A DNA stretch of 35,319 nucleotides, from assembly GCA_019261985.1 (NCBI GenBank), contig JAFAQY010000004.1:1-35319 (forward strand). The letters are read 5' to 3'. Below the pieces are notes generated by a model. It was not told the origin of the DNA. It was given only the letters and a program-made list of their open reading frames with translations, and made no database searches. Shown here piece after piece: positions 16,917-26,300 of this stretch. A program made the translations under genes and the position numbers. The stretch is from Bryobacterales bacterium. GTDB lineage: Bacteria; Acidobacteriota; Terriglobia; Bryobacterales; Bryobacteraceae. The first letter of the stretch is position 1; every line of letters starts with the position of its first letter.

Positions 16917-17339
16917 AGTCCTCGTCATACCGCAAAATGCGCCGGTCCGTGATATCGTCGAAGCGCTGATTTGGATTTTGGCAGATGACTATCTACCAAC
17001 TGGGCGAATCTGCTAGCGAAATTCCGTTCTAATGCTCTGACCTACAGATGAAACCTAATGAAGTGCTCGCTCAGCGCACGCTTGTCATGCGCAATTGGCA
17101 CGTCTGGGAAAGCGCCTGGAAATCGCTTTAATGGCGGTATTCGTCTCGGCCATCCGTGGATTCCGCACCCGCGAATTGAATCCGATTGAATCCAACTTCG
17201 CCGGGGAATGATCGCTATCTGATTTAAAAACTGGAGCTACCTCTTGTTGATCGAACGAATCCAGCTCATACATTAGGTGCGTTAACCCAGCGCACATAGC
17301 CCGCGATAAAGAGCATAGTACAATCACGCTCAGTCATTC
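16917..17339. other. Intergenic stretch without an intact gene; possible gene debris
   Basis: No convincing full-length gene is seen. Two short starts look like fragments. At 16985 MTIYQLGESASEIPF is followed by a stop. At 17048 MKPNEVLAQRTLVMR continues as NWHVWESAW and then stops; it faintly recalls MNT-type nucleotidyltransferase antitoxins (MxPSEVL then RVFGSA) with a frameshift, but this is weak. The region precedes the alpha/beta hydrolase at 17340 and probably also holds its promoter, which I could not define. Confidence 0.3.
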
Positions 17340-18083
17340 ATGCCCCGGCTGAGCGTTCGAGGAATCGAATTTCATTTTGAAGATTGTGGCGGCGGACCGC
17401 CGCTGCTGTGCATTCCTGGAGCGCTCGGCTCAGGCGCTACGGACTTTGGTCCTCATTTAGAGGGGTTCTCGCGGCATTTCAGAGTGATCGCTCCAGACCC
17501 TCGTGGATATGGGCAATCGCGTCCGCCCGAACGCGATTTTCCGCGCGATTTCTTCGAGCGGGATGCCCACGATATGGCGGCTTTAATGTCTGCTTGTGGC
17601 TGTGAGGTATTCAACGTCGCCGGATGGAGCGATGGCGCCAACGTGGCGATGTTGCTGGCCGCGCTTTATCCTTCCCGTGTCCGCAAGCTCGCGATTTGGG
17701 GCGGCAATTCATACATCAGCGCGGAGGATGACGACCGGCTGCAGAGGATCCGGTTGGTTCACAATTGGTCCCGGAGGATCAGGGAACCGCTTGAGGCCAC
17801 ATATGGGGATCGCTTGCAGGAGCTTTGGTCGCGGTACTGCGATGGATTGCACGACCTCTATTTAGCGGGCGGCGAGATCTGCCGGGATAAGCTGCACCTC
17901 ATCCGCTGCCCGACACTTATCCTCCATGGAGCTCTGGATCCACTGGTTCCGGAATTCCACCCGCGTCTGCTGGCACAGCGGATCGCCAAGTCGAGTCTCA
18001 AAACTTTTCCCGATGGCGGCCACAACTTTCATCTGTTGCTTGCCGACGAATTTAGCGCCGCCGTGAAGACATTTCTCCAATAG
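17340..18083 (+). CDS. Alpha/beta hydrolase, BPHL/valacyclovir-hydrolase-like
   Basis: The 247-residue serine hydrolase has nucleophile Ser97 in the elbow GWSDGA, acid Asp200 in HGALDPLVP and His228 in DGGHNFHL. The oxyanion region is IPGALGSG (25-32). The C-terminal third (LILHGALDPLVPEFH, then GGHNFHLLLADEF) strongly recalls biphenyl-hydrolase-like/valacyclovirase enzymes, which cleave alpha-amino-acid esters. A cytoplasmic location is likely, as no signal peptide is present. It is followed, after a 259-bp gap with its own promoter, by the LodA-HDO gene on the same strand. A role in amino-acyl ester or amide cleavage next to an amino-acid-oxidase-like protein is an attractive inference without direct proof. 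Confidence 0.88.
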   Translation: MPRLSVRGIEFHFEDCGGGPPLLCIPGALGSGATDFGPHLEGFSRHFRVIAPDPRGYGQSRPPERDFPRDFFERDAHDMAALMSACGCEVFNVAGWSDGANVAMLLAALYPSRVRKLAIWGGNSYISAEDDDRLQRIRLVHNWSRRIREPLEATYGDRLQELWSRYCDGLHDLYLAGGEICRDKLHLIRCPTLILHGALDPLVPEFHPRLLAQRIAKSSLKTFPDGGHNFHLLLADEFSAAVKTFLQ

Positions 18084-18138
18084 CTCGTTTTTTAGTCGCC
18101 ATATTTAACAAACCGGGCACAAGAACTGACAAATAATT

Positions 18139-18176
18139 GGCGTCAAGCGTCACTCGCCCACGATTCGAGTAACGCC
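18139..18176 (+). terminator. Hairpin downstream of the alpha/beta hydrolase gene
   Basis: The arms GGCGT (18139-18143) and ACGCC (18172-18176) enclose a second pair, ACTCG (18152-18156) and CGAGT (18166-18170). The two-tier hairpin lies 56 bp after the hydrolase stop and is followed by ATTTC rather than a full T-run. It could end the hydrolase transcript before the separate LodA-HDO promoter. Support is structural only. Confidence 0.3.
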
Positions 18177-18232
18177 ATTTCATTGAGGATGCACGACAGA
18201 GAACACATGCAATAACTTCCGATATAAATCTG

Positions 18233-18260
18233 TTGCAGCGCTTAACTTTTCTGATATAAT
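18233..18260 (+). promoter_or_regulatory. Sigma70-type promoter for the LodA-HDO gene
   Basis: TTGCAG (18233-18238) and a perfect TATAAT (18255-18260) are separated by 16 nt. Transcription would begin near 18267, giving a leader of about 76 nt. A good Shine-Dalgarno, GGAG (18332-18335), stands 7 nt before the ATG at 18343. Two imperfect direct repeats of the form AACTT-(3-5 nt)-ATATAA (18214-18229 and 18244-18261) lie 30 bp apart, and the second overlaps the -10. Confidence 0.6.
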
Positions 18261-18342
18261 TGACCTGCTTATTTTCCTGTGTGAGGGTGGGAGATAAGCG
18301 TCCTCAAGATAACCTATCCTCGTTAGCGTTCGGAGACGGAAG

Positions 18343-21300
18343 ATGCAAAGTGCTCTGGCGTATTGCAGGATTCACCCCGCGATCGGAATCGCACGTATTG
18401 GAAATAGTCCCGCGGAATATTTTCTCGGACCAGAATCCGTAGACTATAATTCAATTCCAGCAGGGGGTTACAAGGATCCAGGCGAGGCGGCTGCGCCGTG
18501 CCTGCCGCGAATAAAACGTCAGGCTGTACGGTTCCGAGTCTACGGCTTTGACTCCGCCGGTGCCTGCCTCGGCGAGATTACTACGGAATCGGCTAAATCC
18601 ATGGAATGGACGGTCGAACTCGCTAACACCAAGGCTTCGTACCGCCGCACGGCACTTGCCGACAATCGCGACCCAGAACCCCGGCGCGCGCGCCTGCGGA
18701 ACAAAGGCATCCCTGCGGATCAACGGTGGAAATTGAACATAACCCCACATGCGCGCACTCTAATTGGACCAAGTCAAACGGCTCGATTTGACGATGGCCG
18801 GTTCATGGATATTCCGGTGAGCCTGGGCGAGATTCAAACCGACGCGCAAGGACGGCTGATCGTGTTGGGCGGGTCCGGGAAGGCCGGCGCCTACGATGCG
18901 GCAAAGCGGTTAAAGACTTCCACGGACAACGATGGTTGGTACGACGACGTTTCCGATGGGCCTCTCACGGCTACGGTAACCTTGGCCGATGGACGCATCA
19001 TAATGGCCGCTCCCGCTTGGGTAGTCGTCGCGCATCCGGATTTTGCACCCGCTCTACGGCATACTGTCACTGAGTACGATGTATTCCTGGATTTAGCGCG
19101 CCGCAGAGGTGTGGCGCGGCCGAGTGCACGGCCTTCTTTCGCGCGTGAAATTTATCCGCTTCTCGACCGGATCGCTGGAAAGCAGTGGCTTGACCGGCGG
19201 GCACTGATGAGCTTCGGAAATATTCAAACGCAATGGAGGACTCTGTCGCAAAATGTCGCCGGTGCCAGGCAACAGCGTGAGGCCGTGTTTGCCGACGTGT
19301 CAAGACATTACATGCATGGCAAAGACGATGCTGCACAAGATAGTTGGCTCCAACTGACCCCGACCCAATACCAAATCCTAAAGCGGTGGTCGGAGGGTGA
19401 ATTTGAGTCCGACTGGCAGCCGGACGCGTCTGAGCGGTCTGAGTCCATTCCTTTCACGCCCCTACCAGACGATCTCGACCGGGCCGCGCTGGACTCGTAC
19501 GCGGGCGGCATTCTTTCCGCGCATCTCCTGGACGGCCAGGCTCCCGATATCTTCCTGCCAGGCGAACTTTTGCGGCTGGATCACGGCAAACTAGCCGCCG
19601 GCGATCTCACGAAAGGTATGCCTTGTCCGTGGCAAGCCGGTTTTTTGAACGACGCCGCGGCGTGCCCGAAAGAGGTTCTTGGCCCAAAAACGTATAAGGA
19701 CTTATGCGCCATAGAAAATCAGATCGCGGCGCTGCCCAAGGACGGAACCGGCGAAGAAGTATCGCGTGTTTTGAGGGAACGGCGGGACTCGCTGTGGCTG
19801 ACGCGCGAGACATGGGCCCGGGGATTGGGCGACGAGTTTCCGGCCCGCGCGGAAAGGCTTGTCCACGAGTGGCCACACCTCGGATTCGTTGCGTGCGGGA
19901 ATCGCGAGGGACGGAGGTTTCGGTGGGCTGAGAGGCCGTGTTTTGTTGAAACCGAGCGCAGCGAGTACCTCGGCACGATGGCGGAGTACTTCCACCGGCT
20001 GGTGAATATCGAATGTAATCGCGATTTTACGGCGAAGGCTATGGAGCTGGCTCTGCAGATGCTTGGCGATGCCAAATTCAGCTCGGATCCGAAGTATGCC
20101 CCATTCCGCTACACGCCCGAGGACTTCGACGCTCGCTTGGACCAAATCTACGCCGATCTGGTGGAGAACACGATGTTCAAGCCGGTACGGTGGGAATCGG
20201 GGGAAATTACCTGGGATGCGATCGTCGATTATGACGAGGACGACGACCCCGTTTGGCGGGAGCGCGTTTTTCACATCGGCCGCGCCTCCGACCGGGCCAT
20301 CGCCGAACGTTTCCGGCAGATGGCGCCCCTAAATTTAACCGACGGCGCTTGGTTGCAAAATACAGTCACCGCCGGCACAATGGACGGCGTCAAATCCCGT
20401 CTAGCCGCAATATGGTTTGACGAAGCCGGCAACGGCCGCGCCGAATTAAATCACAGTAACGTCTATGACACGCTGCTCCGGAGCCTGAACATATACATGC
20501 CTCCGGTCACATCGCGGGATTTTATCGAGCAGGATTTTGTTCCCTCGGCATTTGAAAGTCCGGTATTCCAGCTCTGCGTGGGGTTGTTCCCGCAGCGGTT
20601 CCTGCCGGAACTGCTTGGCTTGACGTTGTATGTCGAGTGGGAAGCCACGCCGACTATGGAACCGATCGCGTTCATGATGGCGGCCCGGCATATCGACCCG
20701 CAGTACTACCGTATGCACGCCGCAATCGATAACATAAACGTCGGCCATGGCGCCCAGGCGAAAGAGGCGATTAAGCTTTACCTCCACCAAAAGCGCGAAG
20801 AAGGCGGGGATTCCGTCCAGCAGGAGCACTGGCAGCGGATTTGGCGCGGCTATGTAGCATGGGCAACGCTAGGCAACGGCGCCAATGAAGTCATCGAGCG
20901 CTTGATGACGGTCGATAGGAAGCAGATTCATTTGCGCTCCTCGCTGCTTCTCGCCTCCGACATTCTGCCGCCGTTTCTAATGGCGCTTCGCGCCGGCAAA
21001 GACGCTATCTCGACGTTCTTGAATGAAAAGCTGAGCTCCCACACGCAGTCCTGGCTCAAAGCCTGGCATGTTCATGAACCTCCTTCCGCCGAATTGCTCC
21101 AGGGGGTCCGCGCCGACCTGAACGTCTGGCTTAAAGCCGGCATTGATGAAAAGGACCGTTTCAAGAACGTCTCGCTGTCGGCTGAAACTCGGAAGCTGCT
21201 AAAGCTCAAACCGAAGCATGGCGTCGATCTTATCGACCTGAATCGAAGCCTGCTGGAGGACGCGTATCCCAAGGGAATTGCGCGCCGGGCCGCTTTCCCC

Positions 21301-22077
21301 GACATCAAGGCGCATTATGCCGCAAAATTCGCCGACTTGGTCCGGAAGAAGGCGCCGCTCGCGCTGCAATCGCACCGCCGCGTGCCTTGGGTAATGAAAG
21401 CCTTTCACGGAAAACCCGAGGACATGCTGCAAACGCTTATCGATCGCGGTCTGATCGATATTGAGCATCCGGCCCACAGTCCTTTTTTCACGAAACTCGA
21501 GTTCAGCGGTCCGATGTATAAAGCCTTCACCGAAGAAGAAAAGAACGTCATGATGGATTCGATCGAAGCGCTGCGCACGGGCGGAATACACATCGTGCAA
21601 GCGGAACCGGAAACATCGGCGGATGCGGAAAATGCCATGCTCGATCTGGTAAAGCGGCGTTCCAATGAGATGGCGTACGTCTGGGTTCAAACCGTAGCGC
21701 CACATCAAAACGGCGCTCCGGCGAGTATGCCGGAATGGGTGGAAGGCCGACCTATTAAGCTGATGGAAGTGTTTGCCCGCACGCCGTCGCTGGTGAACCC
21801 CGGCGATCCCAGCCACTCCCGGTTTTTCGAGATGATCTCTCCCTCGGGCCGGATGGCGGATCTCTTCGCCGCGGAGGAGGTGGCGACCGTCGAGGCATGG
21901 ATCGCACAAGGAGCGAGAGTTCCGGACGGCGCGGCGCATGAAAAGGCGATCCCGATCGCCGCCGCTGCCGCCGCCGGGGCCGACAAAAACGTTGGGGCGG
22001 TTTCGGAGCATAGCGATCCACCTCAGGGAAGCTTCGGAGATAAGCGCTGGCGCATCGGAATGGGAGCGGTTCACTGA
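18343..22077 (+). CDS. LodA/GoxA-like oxidase fused to a heme-oxygenase-like diiron oxidase (HDO) domain
   Basis: The protein has 1244 residues in at least three parts. Residues 1-545 match the LodA/GoxA (CTQ amino-acid oxidase) family: IHPAIGIARIGNSPAEYFLGPE at 10-31, PAWVVVAHPDFAP, LDRAALDSYAGG (379-389), MPCPWQAGF with Trp430, and FVETERSEY near 535-542. Typical LodA proteins end about here. Residues about 545-830 look like an iron-containing redox enzyme (PF14518-like HDO): WFDEAGNG (Glu694), His704 ten residues on, YVEWE (Glu765), and His792-x3-Asp796 with His802. Residues about 955-1190 form a tail with a twice-repeated motif. The Cys expected in the family's ALExCxGG motif reads Tyr386 here, so a normal Cys-Trp cofactor is doubtful. 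No lodB maturase gene is adjacent. No signal peptide is seen. The start has a good Shine-Dalgarno; family alignments are from memory. Confidence 0.8.
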   Translation: MQSALAYCRIHPAIGIARIGNSPAEYFLGPESVDYNSIPAGGYKDPGEAAAPCLPRIKRQAVRFRVYGFDSAGACLGEITTESAKSMEWTVELANTKASYRRTALADNRDPEPRRARLRNKGIPADQRWKLNITPHARTLIGPSQTARFDDGRFMDIPVSLGEIQTDAQGRLIVLGGSGKAGAYDAAKRLKTSTDNDGWYDDVSDGPLTATVTLADGRIIMAAPAWVVVAHPDFAPALRHTVTEYDVFLDLARRRGVARPSARPSFAREIYPLLDRIAGKQWLDRRALMSFGNIQTQWRTLSQNVAGARQQREAVFADVSRHYMHGKDDAAQDSWLQLTPTQYQILKRWSEGEFESDWQPDASERSESIPFTPLPDDLDRAALDSYAGGILSAHLLDGQAPDIFLPGELLRLDHGKLAAGDLTKGMPCPWQAGFLNDAAACPKEVLGPKTYKDLCAIENQIAALPKDGTGEEVSRVLRERRDSLWLTRETWARGLGDEFPARAERLVHEWPHLGFVACGNREGRRFRWAERPCFVETERSEYLGTMAEYFHRLVNIECNRDFTAKAMELALQMLGDAKFSSDPKYAPFRYTPEDFDARLDQIYADLVENTMFKPVRWESGEITWDAIVDYDEDDDPVWRERVFHIGRASDRAIAERFRQMAPLNLTDGAWLQNTVTAGTMDGVKSRLAAIWFDEAGNGRAELNHSNVYDTLLRSLNIYMPPVTSRDFIEQDFVPSAFESPVFQLCVGLFPQRFLPELLGLTLYVEWEATPTMEPIAFMMAARHIDPQYYRMHAAIDNINVGHGAQAKEAIKLYLHQKREEGGDSVQQEHWQRIWRGYVAWATLGNGANEVIERLMTVDRKQIHLRSSLLLASDILPPFLMALRAGKDAISTFLNEKLSSHTQSWLKAWHVHEPPSAELLQGVRADLNVWLKAGIDEKDRFKNVSLSAETRKLLKLKPKHGVDLIDLNRSLLEDAYPKGIARRAAFPDIKAHYAAKFADLVRKKAPLALQSHRRVPWVMKAFHGKPEDMLQTLIDRGLIDIEHPAHSPFFTKLEFSGPMYKAFTEEEKNVMMDSIEALRTGGIHIVQAEPETSADAENAMLDLVKRRSNEMAYVWVQTVAPHQNGAPASMPEWVEGRPIKLMEVFARTPSLVNPGDPSHSRFFEMISPSGRMADLFAAEEVATVEAWIAQGARVPDGAAHEKAIPIAAAAAAGADKNVGAVSEHSDPPQGSFGDKRWRIGMGAVH

Positions 22078-22092
22078 CACCCCCGCCGACGC

Positions 22093-23301
22093 ATGGACAT
22101 CTGCTACGTATCACATTGTGTTCCGTGGCCGCCCGACAAAGGCGAGCGAATCCGCGCATTTAATTCAGTAAACCAGCTGGTGCGGCGCCATCGGGTTCAT
22201 GTAGCCTGTTTGGCGCGAGACCCCAAGGAGGCCCACGCGGATTCGGAGCTGCGACGCCGGTGCGCATCCGTTCATGTGGAAGTATTGAACGCTCCCCGGG
22301 CATTTGCGCGCGCCCTGGTCCGGTTTGCGTCAGGACGTTGCTTCTCTACCGCCTTTTATTGGAATCCGGCGCTCGACCGGCACATTCGGAAGGTCGCGGC
22401 CGATTGTCCCATAGCCGCGGTAATCCTGCTCTCTTCAGGAATGGCTGTATACGCTCCGGAAGCAATTCCCTTCATTGCCGATTGGGGAGATGTCGATTCG
22501 GAGAAGTGGCTTCAATACTCCCGCACCCGCTTTCCTGGATTTCTCTACGCAGCCGAGAGCCGGCGCGTGCGCAAAACCGAGTGCGAGTACGCATTCCGGT
22601 CCAGGCGCGCTTTCTTTACAACACCCAACGAGCTTAACCTTTTTCGCGAGATCGCGCCGGAGGCGCCCGCCGGCTGCGCCGGTAACGGCGTGGATTTCGA
22701 ATTTTTCGATCCACGCCTGCCATTCAATCTTGCGAACCTTCGTAACCGGCAGTTTCTGGTATTTGTGGGAGTGCTCAATTATTTTCCGAACAGCGACGGA
22801 GTCTGCCGGTTCGCGGAAACCGTATTTCCCGAACTGCGGCGGAGGAATCCTCAACTTGAGCTTTTCTTGGTTGGCCGAAATCCGGCGGAAAACGTACTAC
22901 GGCTGGCAAGCAAACCCGGTATAACAGTCACGGGTACTGTCGCGGACGTCCGCCCTTATCTGGCGGCTGCGCGCGGCGTTATAGCGCCGCTGCAGATCGC
23001 CCGAGGGATTCAGAACAAGGTGCTGGAGGCGCTGGCCATGGGCAAAACGGTTCTAGCTTCGAAGCAAGTATGCGCGACATTTGCGCCGCAGCTTCCGGCA
23101 GGTATCGTGCCCTGCGAATCCGTAGAAAGCTACGTTCGATCTGTCGAGGCGCTGCCATCACCGGCTTCGTCGAATGCGAATATTCGCGACGCCGCCCAAG
23201 CGCGTTTTTCCTGGTCCGAAAACCTGGCGCCGATCATGGCGGAACTGGATGCCATTGAGCAGTCGGGCAAAAGGCCACGCGTAACCGGCGCCTGGATTTA
23301 G
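22093..23301 (+). CDS. Glycosyltransferase, PEP-CTERM/XrtA-associated type (GT4-like)
   Basis: The 402-residue GT-B enzyme begins MDICYVSHCVPWPPDKGERIRAFN, which closely follows the N-terminus of the sugar transferases (TIGR03087-like) found in exosortase/EPS loci. Later features are FVGVLNYFPNSDGVCRFAE (acceptor/donor domain boundary), ELFLVGRNP, GTVADVRPYLAAARGVIAPLQIARGIQNKVLEALAMGK (donor-binding helix with the Glu of the family) and a C-terminal helix. It probably transfers a nucleotide-sugar to a polysaccharide precursor in the cytoplasm. It starts 15 nt after the LodA-HDO stop with no promoter between, so the two are likely co-transcribed. Its stop overlaps that of the convergent A-T-GNAT gene by 4 nt. 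No exosortase or other EPS genes are in view. Confidence 0.85.
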   Translation: MDICYVSHCVPWPPDKGERIRAFNSVNQLVRRHRVHVACLARDPKEAHADSELRRRCASVHVEVLNAPRAFARALVRFASGRCFSTAFYWNPALDRHIRKVAADCPIAAVILLSSGMAVYAPEAIPFIADWGDVDSEKWLQYSRTRFPGFLYAAESRRVRKTECEYAFRSRRAFFTTPNELNLFREIAPEAPAGCAGNGVDFEFFDPRLPFNLANLRNRQFLVFVGVLNYFPNSDGVCRFAETVFPELRRRNPQLELFLVGRNPAENVLRLASKPGITVTGTVADVRPYLAAARGVIAPLQIARGIQNKVLEALAMGKTVLASKQVCATFAPQLPAGIVPCESVESYVRSVEALPSPASSNANIRDAAQARFSWSENLAPIMAELDAIEQSGKRPRVTGAWI

Positions 23302-26300
23302 AGGTTCAGATCGCCGTCCACTCCGGACGGCCACCAGGACCCCGCGGAACAGATGGCTTCCAGCTCTGAGTTCGGCGCGTGGTACCAATACGTCGAACTG
23401 TGCGTCTTGCGGGTGCGCGGGTCGAGGACTCTCGCCATACCGGCAAACGATACCGTGCGCCCCAGATGCTCCAACTGCGAGCGGCGCAATACATAGGGGT
23501 TTTGCGTTTTTAGCTGGCGATTCAGCGAGGGGTGAAACCCGAACACCTCTAGGACCGAAGCCTTCCTTGCGGAAACAAACTCGAACGCGCCGTTCATCAA
23601 TGTAGGGAACACCTCAGGGTTTTCGCGATCGTAGAAGAGATCGGTCAGAATGAAATGCCCCGGAGCAGTGTTAATGGGCTCGCGCAGCGCGGCGTAGCCC
23701 GTTAATTTGCCCTTGTCCCGGCAAGCCAGCATATACGACTTTCCGAGAAGACGCGGCGAGTTCCCGTGTCGCCACTGCAAGAACGACAAGGTCCGCTCCG
23801 TGGTGACTGCGTAGCGGCCCTTTAGCCGCTCCCATAGCTCGTCGAACTCGGCGCCACATCGGTCCACTTGCGTAATTTGGAGCGGCCGGCATTTGAAGCG
23901 AATCTCCATGCGGCGGAAGCCCCCTCGCAGGGCCGCCGATGCGCCACCTGAAATTCCGAACGCCAAAGGCGCGGAAACCGCCAGGATGCTTTGGGCCGGC
24001 CAGGAGGCGACAATACGACGCCATAGTTCGGGCGCTGCGCTTTGCGCCGTCTTCCATTGGACCAAGGCTTTGAAATCGAGGATCCAAAGCAAACGCTGGT
24101 CGAAATCCTGGAGCGGGATGGGCTTCATACCGATGCTGCTGCTGCTATGCAGCGCGCTGGTAACCGCGTTAGCCGTAGTGTTCAAGAGAAAACGGTCTTG
24201 GCCCCAGTTCAAGAATTCAGAAAGTAAACCTAAACCGGCCCTTCCGTAACCGGGATCGACTGCCCATGTAGTGGGCGCGCTTGCCGGGTAGCTCTGGCCA
24301 CCGATCCAGAGCCGCACCGGGACAAGCCCGTGAAACCCCACGATCTCTCCGGATTCATTCTCCAACACCCAACCAAAAGGATCATCCGCTTTGCGGAACG
24401 GGTTCTTCAACCAGCGGTGGGCGCAAAGCTTCTCAAAATCCTCGAATGAGCAATCGGCGTAGCCCGGAAATGCGCGCGAGCACACTTGGAAAATACCGCG
24501 GATGTCATCGAAAGACGCAACCCGGCATCCTTCCGTCAGGTGTCGTGTTGAAGCGCCAGGACTGCCGGACGGCCGCGGCCGTAGAATTCTGGCGATCTCC
24601 TCGATCGTGAAAGCTCCTAGCAACCGGTCGAGGGGTATCCGGATTTTGAAATCCCGCTCCAACCGGATCAGTACCTGCGTGGCGAGTAAAGAGTCGCCGC
24701 CGCAGTCGAAGAAATCGTCGTCAATTCCAAAGCGCCTCTCTTTGAGGACCTCCGCCCAAAGATCGGCAATGCGCCGTTCGAGGGCGTCGCGCGGCTCTGT
24801 GAATGACCTCTGCTCCGGAGCCGGCCGTAGCGAAGCCAGCTTCTTGCGATCGACCTTGCCGTTCGGCGAGAGCGGCAGACCCTCCACGAAAATGAATTCC
24901 GTTGGGATCATCGATGGCGGGAGTTTCAGCCGCAGGAACGCGCGTAACTCGCGATCGGTCACCTGGCTTCCCGAAATAGGAACCACATATGCGGCGAGGA
25001 TGGTATCTCCGCCTCTGTCTTCGGCGGCTGCGGCCGCGGCTTCCACCGACGAGTGTCCCGCAATGGCCTTTTCAACCTCCGCGAGTTCGATTCTGACTCC
25101 ATGAACCTTAACCTGGTCGTCTCTGCGTCCGATGAAATCGATATTTCCATCGTGCAGAAAGCGGCACAGATCGCCTGTCCGGTACATGCGGGCTTCGTAG
25201 GCTGAATTGAAAGGATTGGGCAGGAACCGTTCCGCCGTCAGATCCGGCCGGTTGAGATAGCCGCGGCCCAGACAGATTCCGCCAATGTAGAGCTCACCCG
25301 GCACACCAGGAGGAACAGGGTTCAGATCAGGATCGAGAATGTAAAGTTCGGTGTTGTCGACCGGTCCCCCAATCGGAACCGTATCGCGGCTGTCGCCCCG
25401 GCGGCATGGCCACCGGGTGACGCCGATCGAGGCCTCGGTGGGCCCGTAGGAGTTGCAGACTTCCGACGAAAGCCGTTCCAGAAAGCGATCTTGAAGCTTG
25501 GGCGTTAGAATTTCCCCGCCGCACATCACATGCCGGAGAGCGCTTAAATCGGGCATTTCCTCGAGATCGAGAAACGAACGCATTAAAGAGGGCACAAACT
25601 GCGCGATTGTGACCCGTTGCGATGCCATCAGGCTGGCAAGATAAGCGGGATCGTATTGACGGTCGCCATCGGCCAGGACGAGGCGCGCGCCGCTGATCAA
25701 AGGAAGAAATAGCTCCCACGCCGAGACATCGAAGGTAAGCGGCGCCTTTTTCAATACGACATCGCGCGGCGTGGCTTCAAAGGTGTTGCGCATCCACACG
25801 AGCCAGTTCACCACTCCGCGATGGGGCACCATCACACCCTTCGGCTGTCCCGTGGATCCCGAAGTGTAGATCACATAGACCAAGTCCGCGTTCGTGACGG
25901 CGGCCTGGAGGTCGCCGTCTTCTTCGCCGGCGCCCGCTTCGGCTTTAACATCGAGGACCAAAGCGCCACCGGCCTGCAACCGCTGGCTTCGCGTCAGAAC
26001 CACCGCGATCGGGCCGTCGGAAATGAGGAAAGACAGCCGCTCTTGTGGAAGGCGCGGGTCAAGAGGAACATACGCTGCTCCCGCCTTCAGAATGGCGAGG
26101 ATTCCCACGATCATCTCGAGCGACCGCGCCATGGAGACCCCCACAAGAGATCCCACTCCGATGCCACGCCGCTGAAGCACGCGAGCCAGGCGGTTTGCTC
26201 GCCGATTCAACTCGCCGTAGGTAAGAGTTTCGCCTTCATAAAACACGGCGACGGACTGAGGGGTGCGGGCAGCCCAGGCTTCTATGATCTGGTGAAGACA

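Noticed and set aside
16985-17032. Truncated gamma-carbonic-anhydrase-like start (MTIYQLGESASEIPF)
   Set aside because: Only 15 codons resemble the family N-terminus and nothing further matches in any frame, so it is not enough to call.
21199-22080. 293-residue minus-strand ORF inside the LodA-HDO gene
   Set aside because: It is Arg/His-rich with no motif and lies opposite a clearly coding frame, as expected of a shadow in high-GC DNA.
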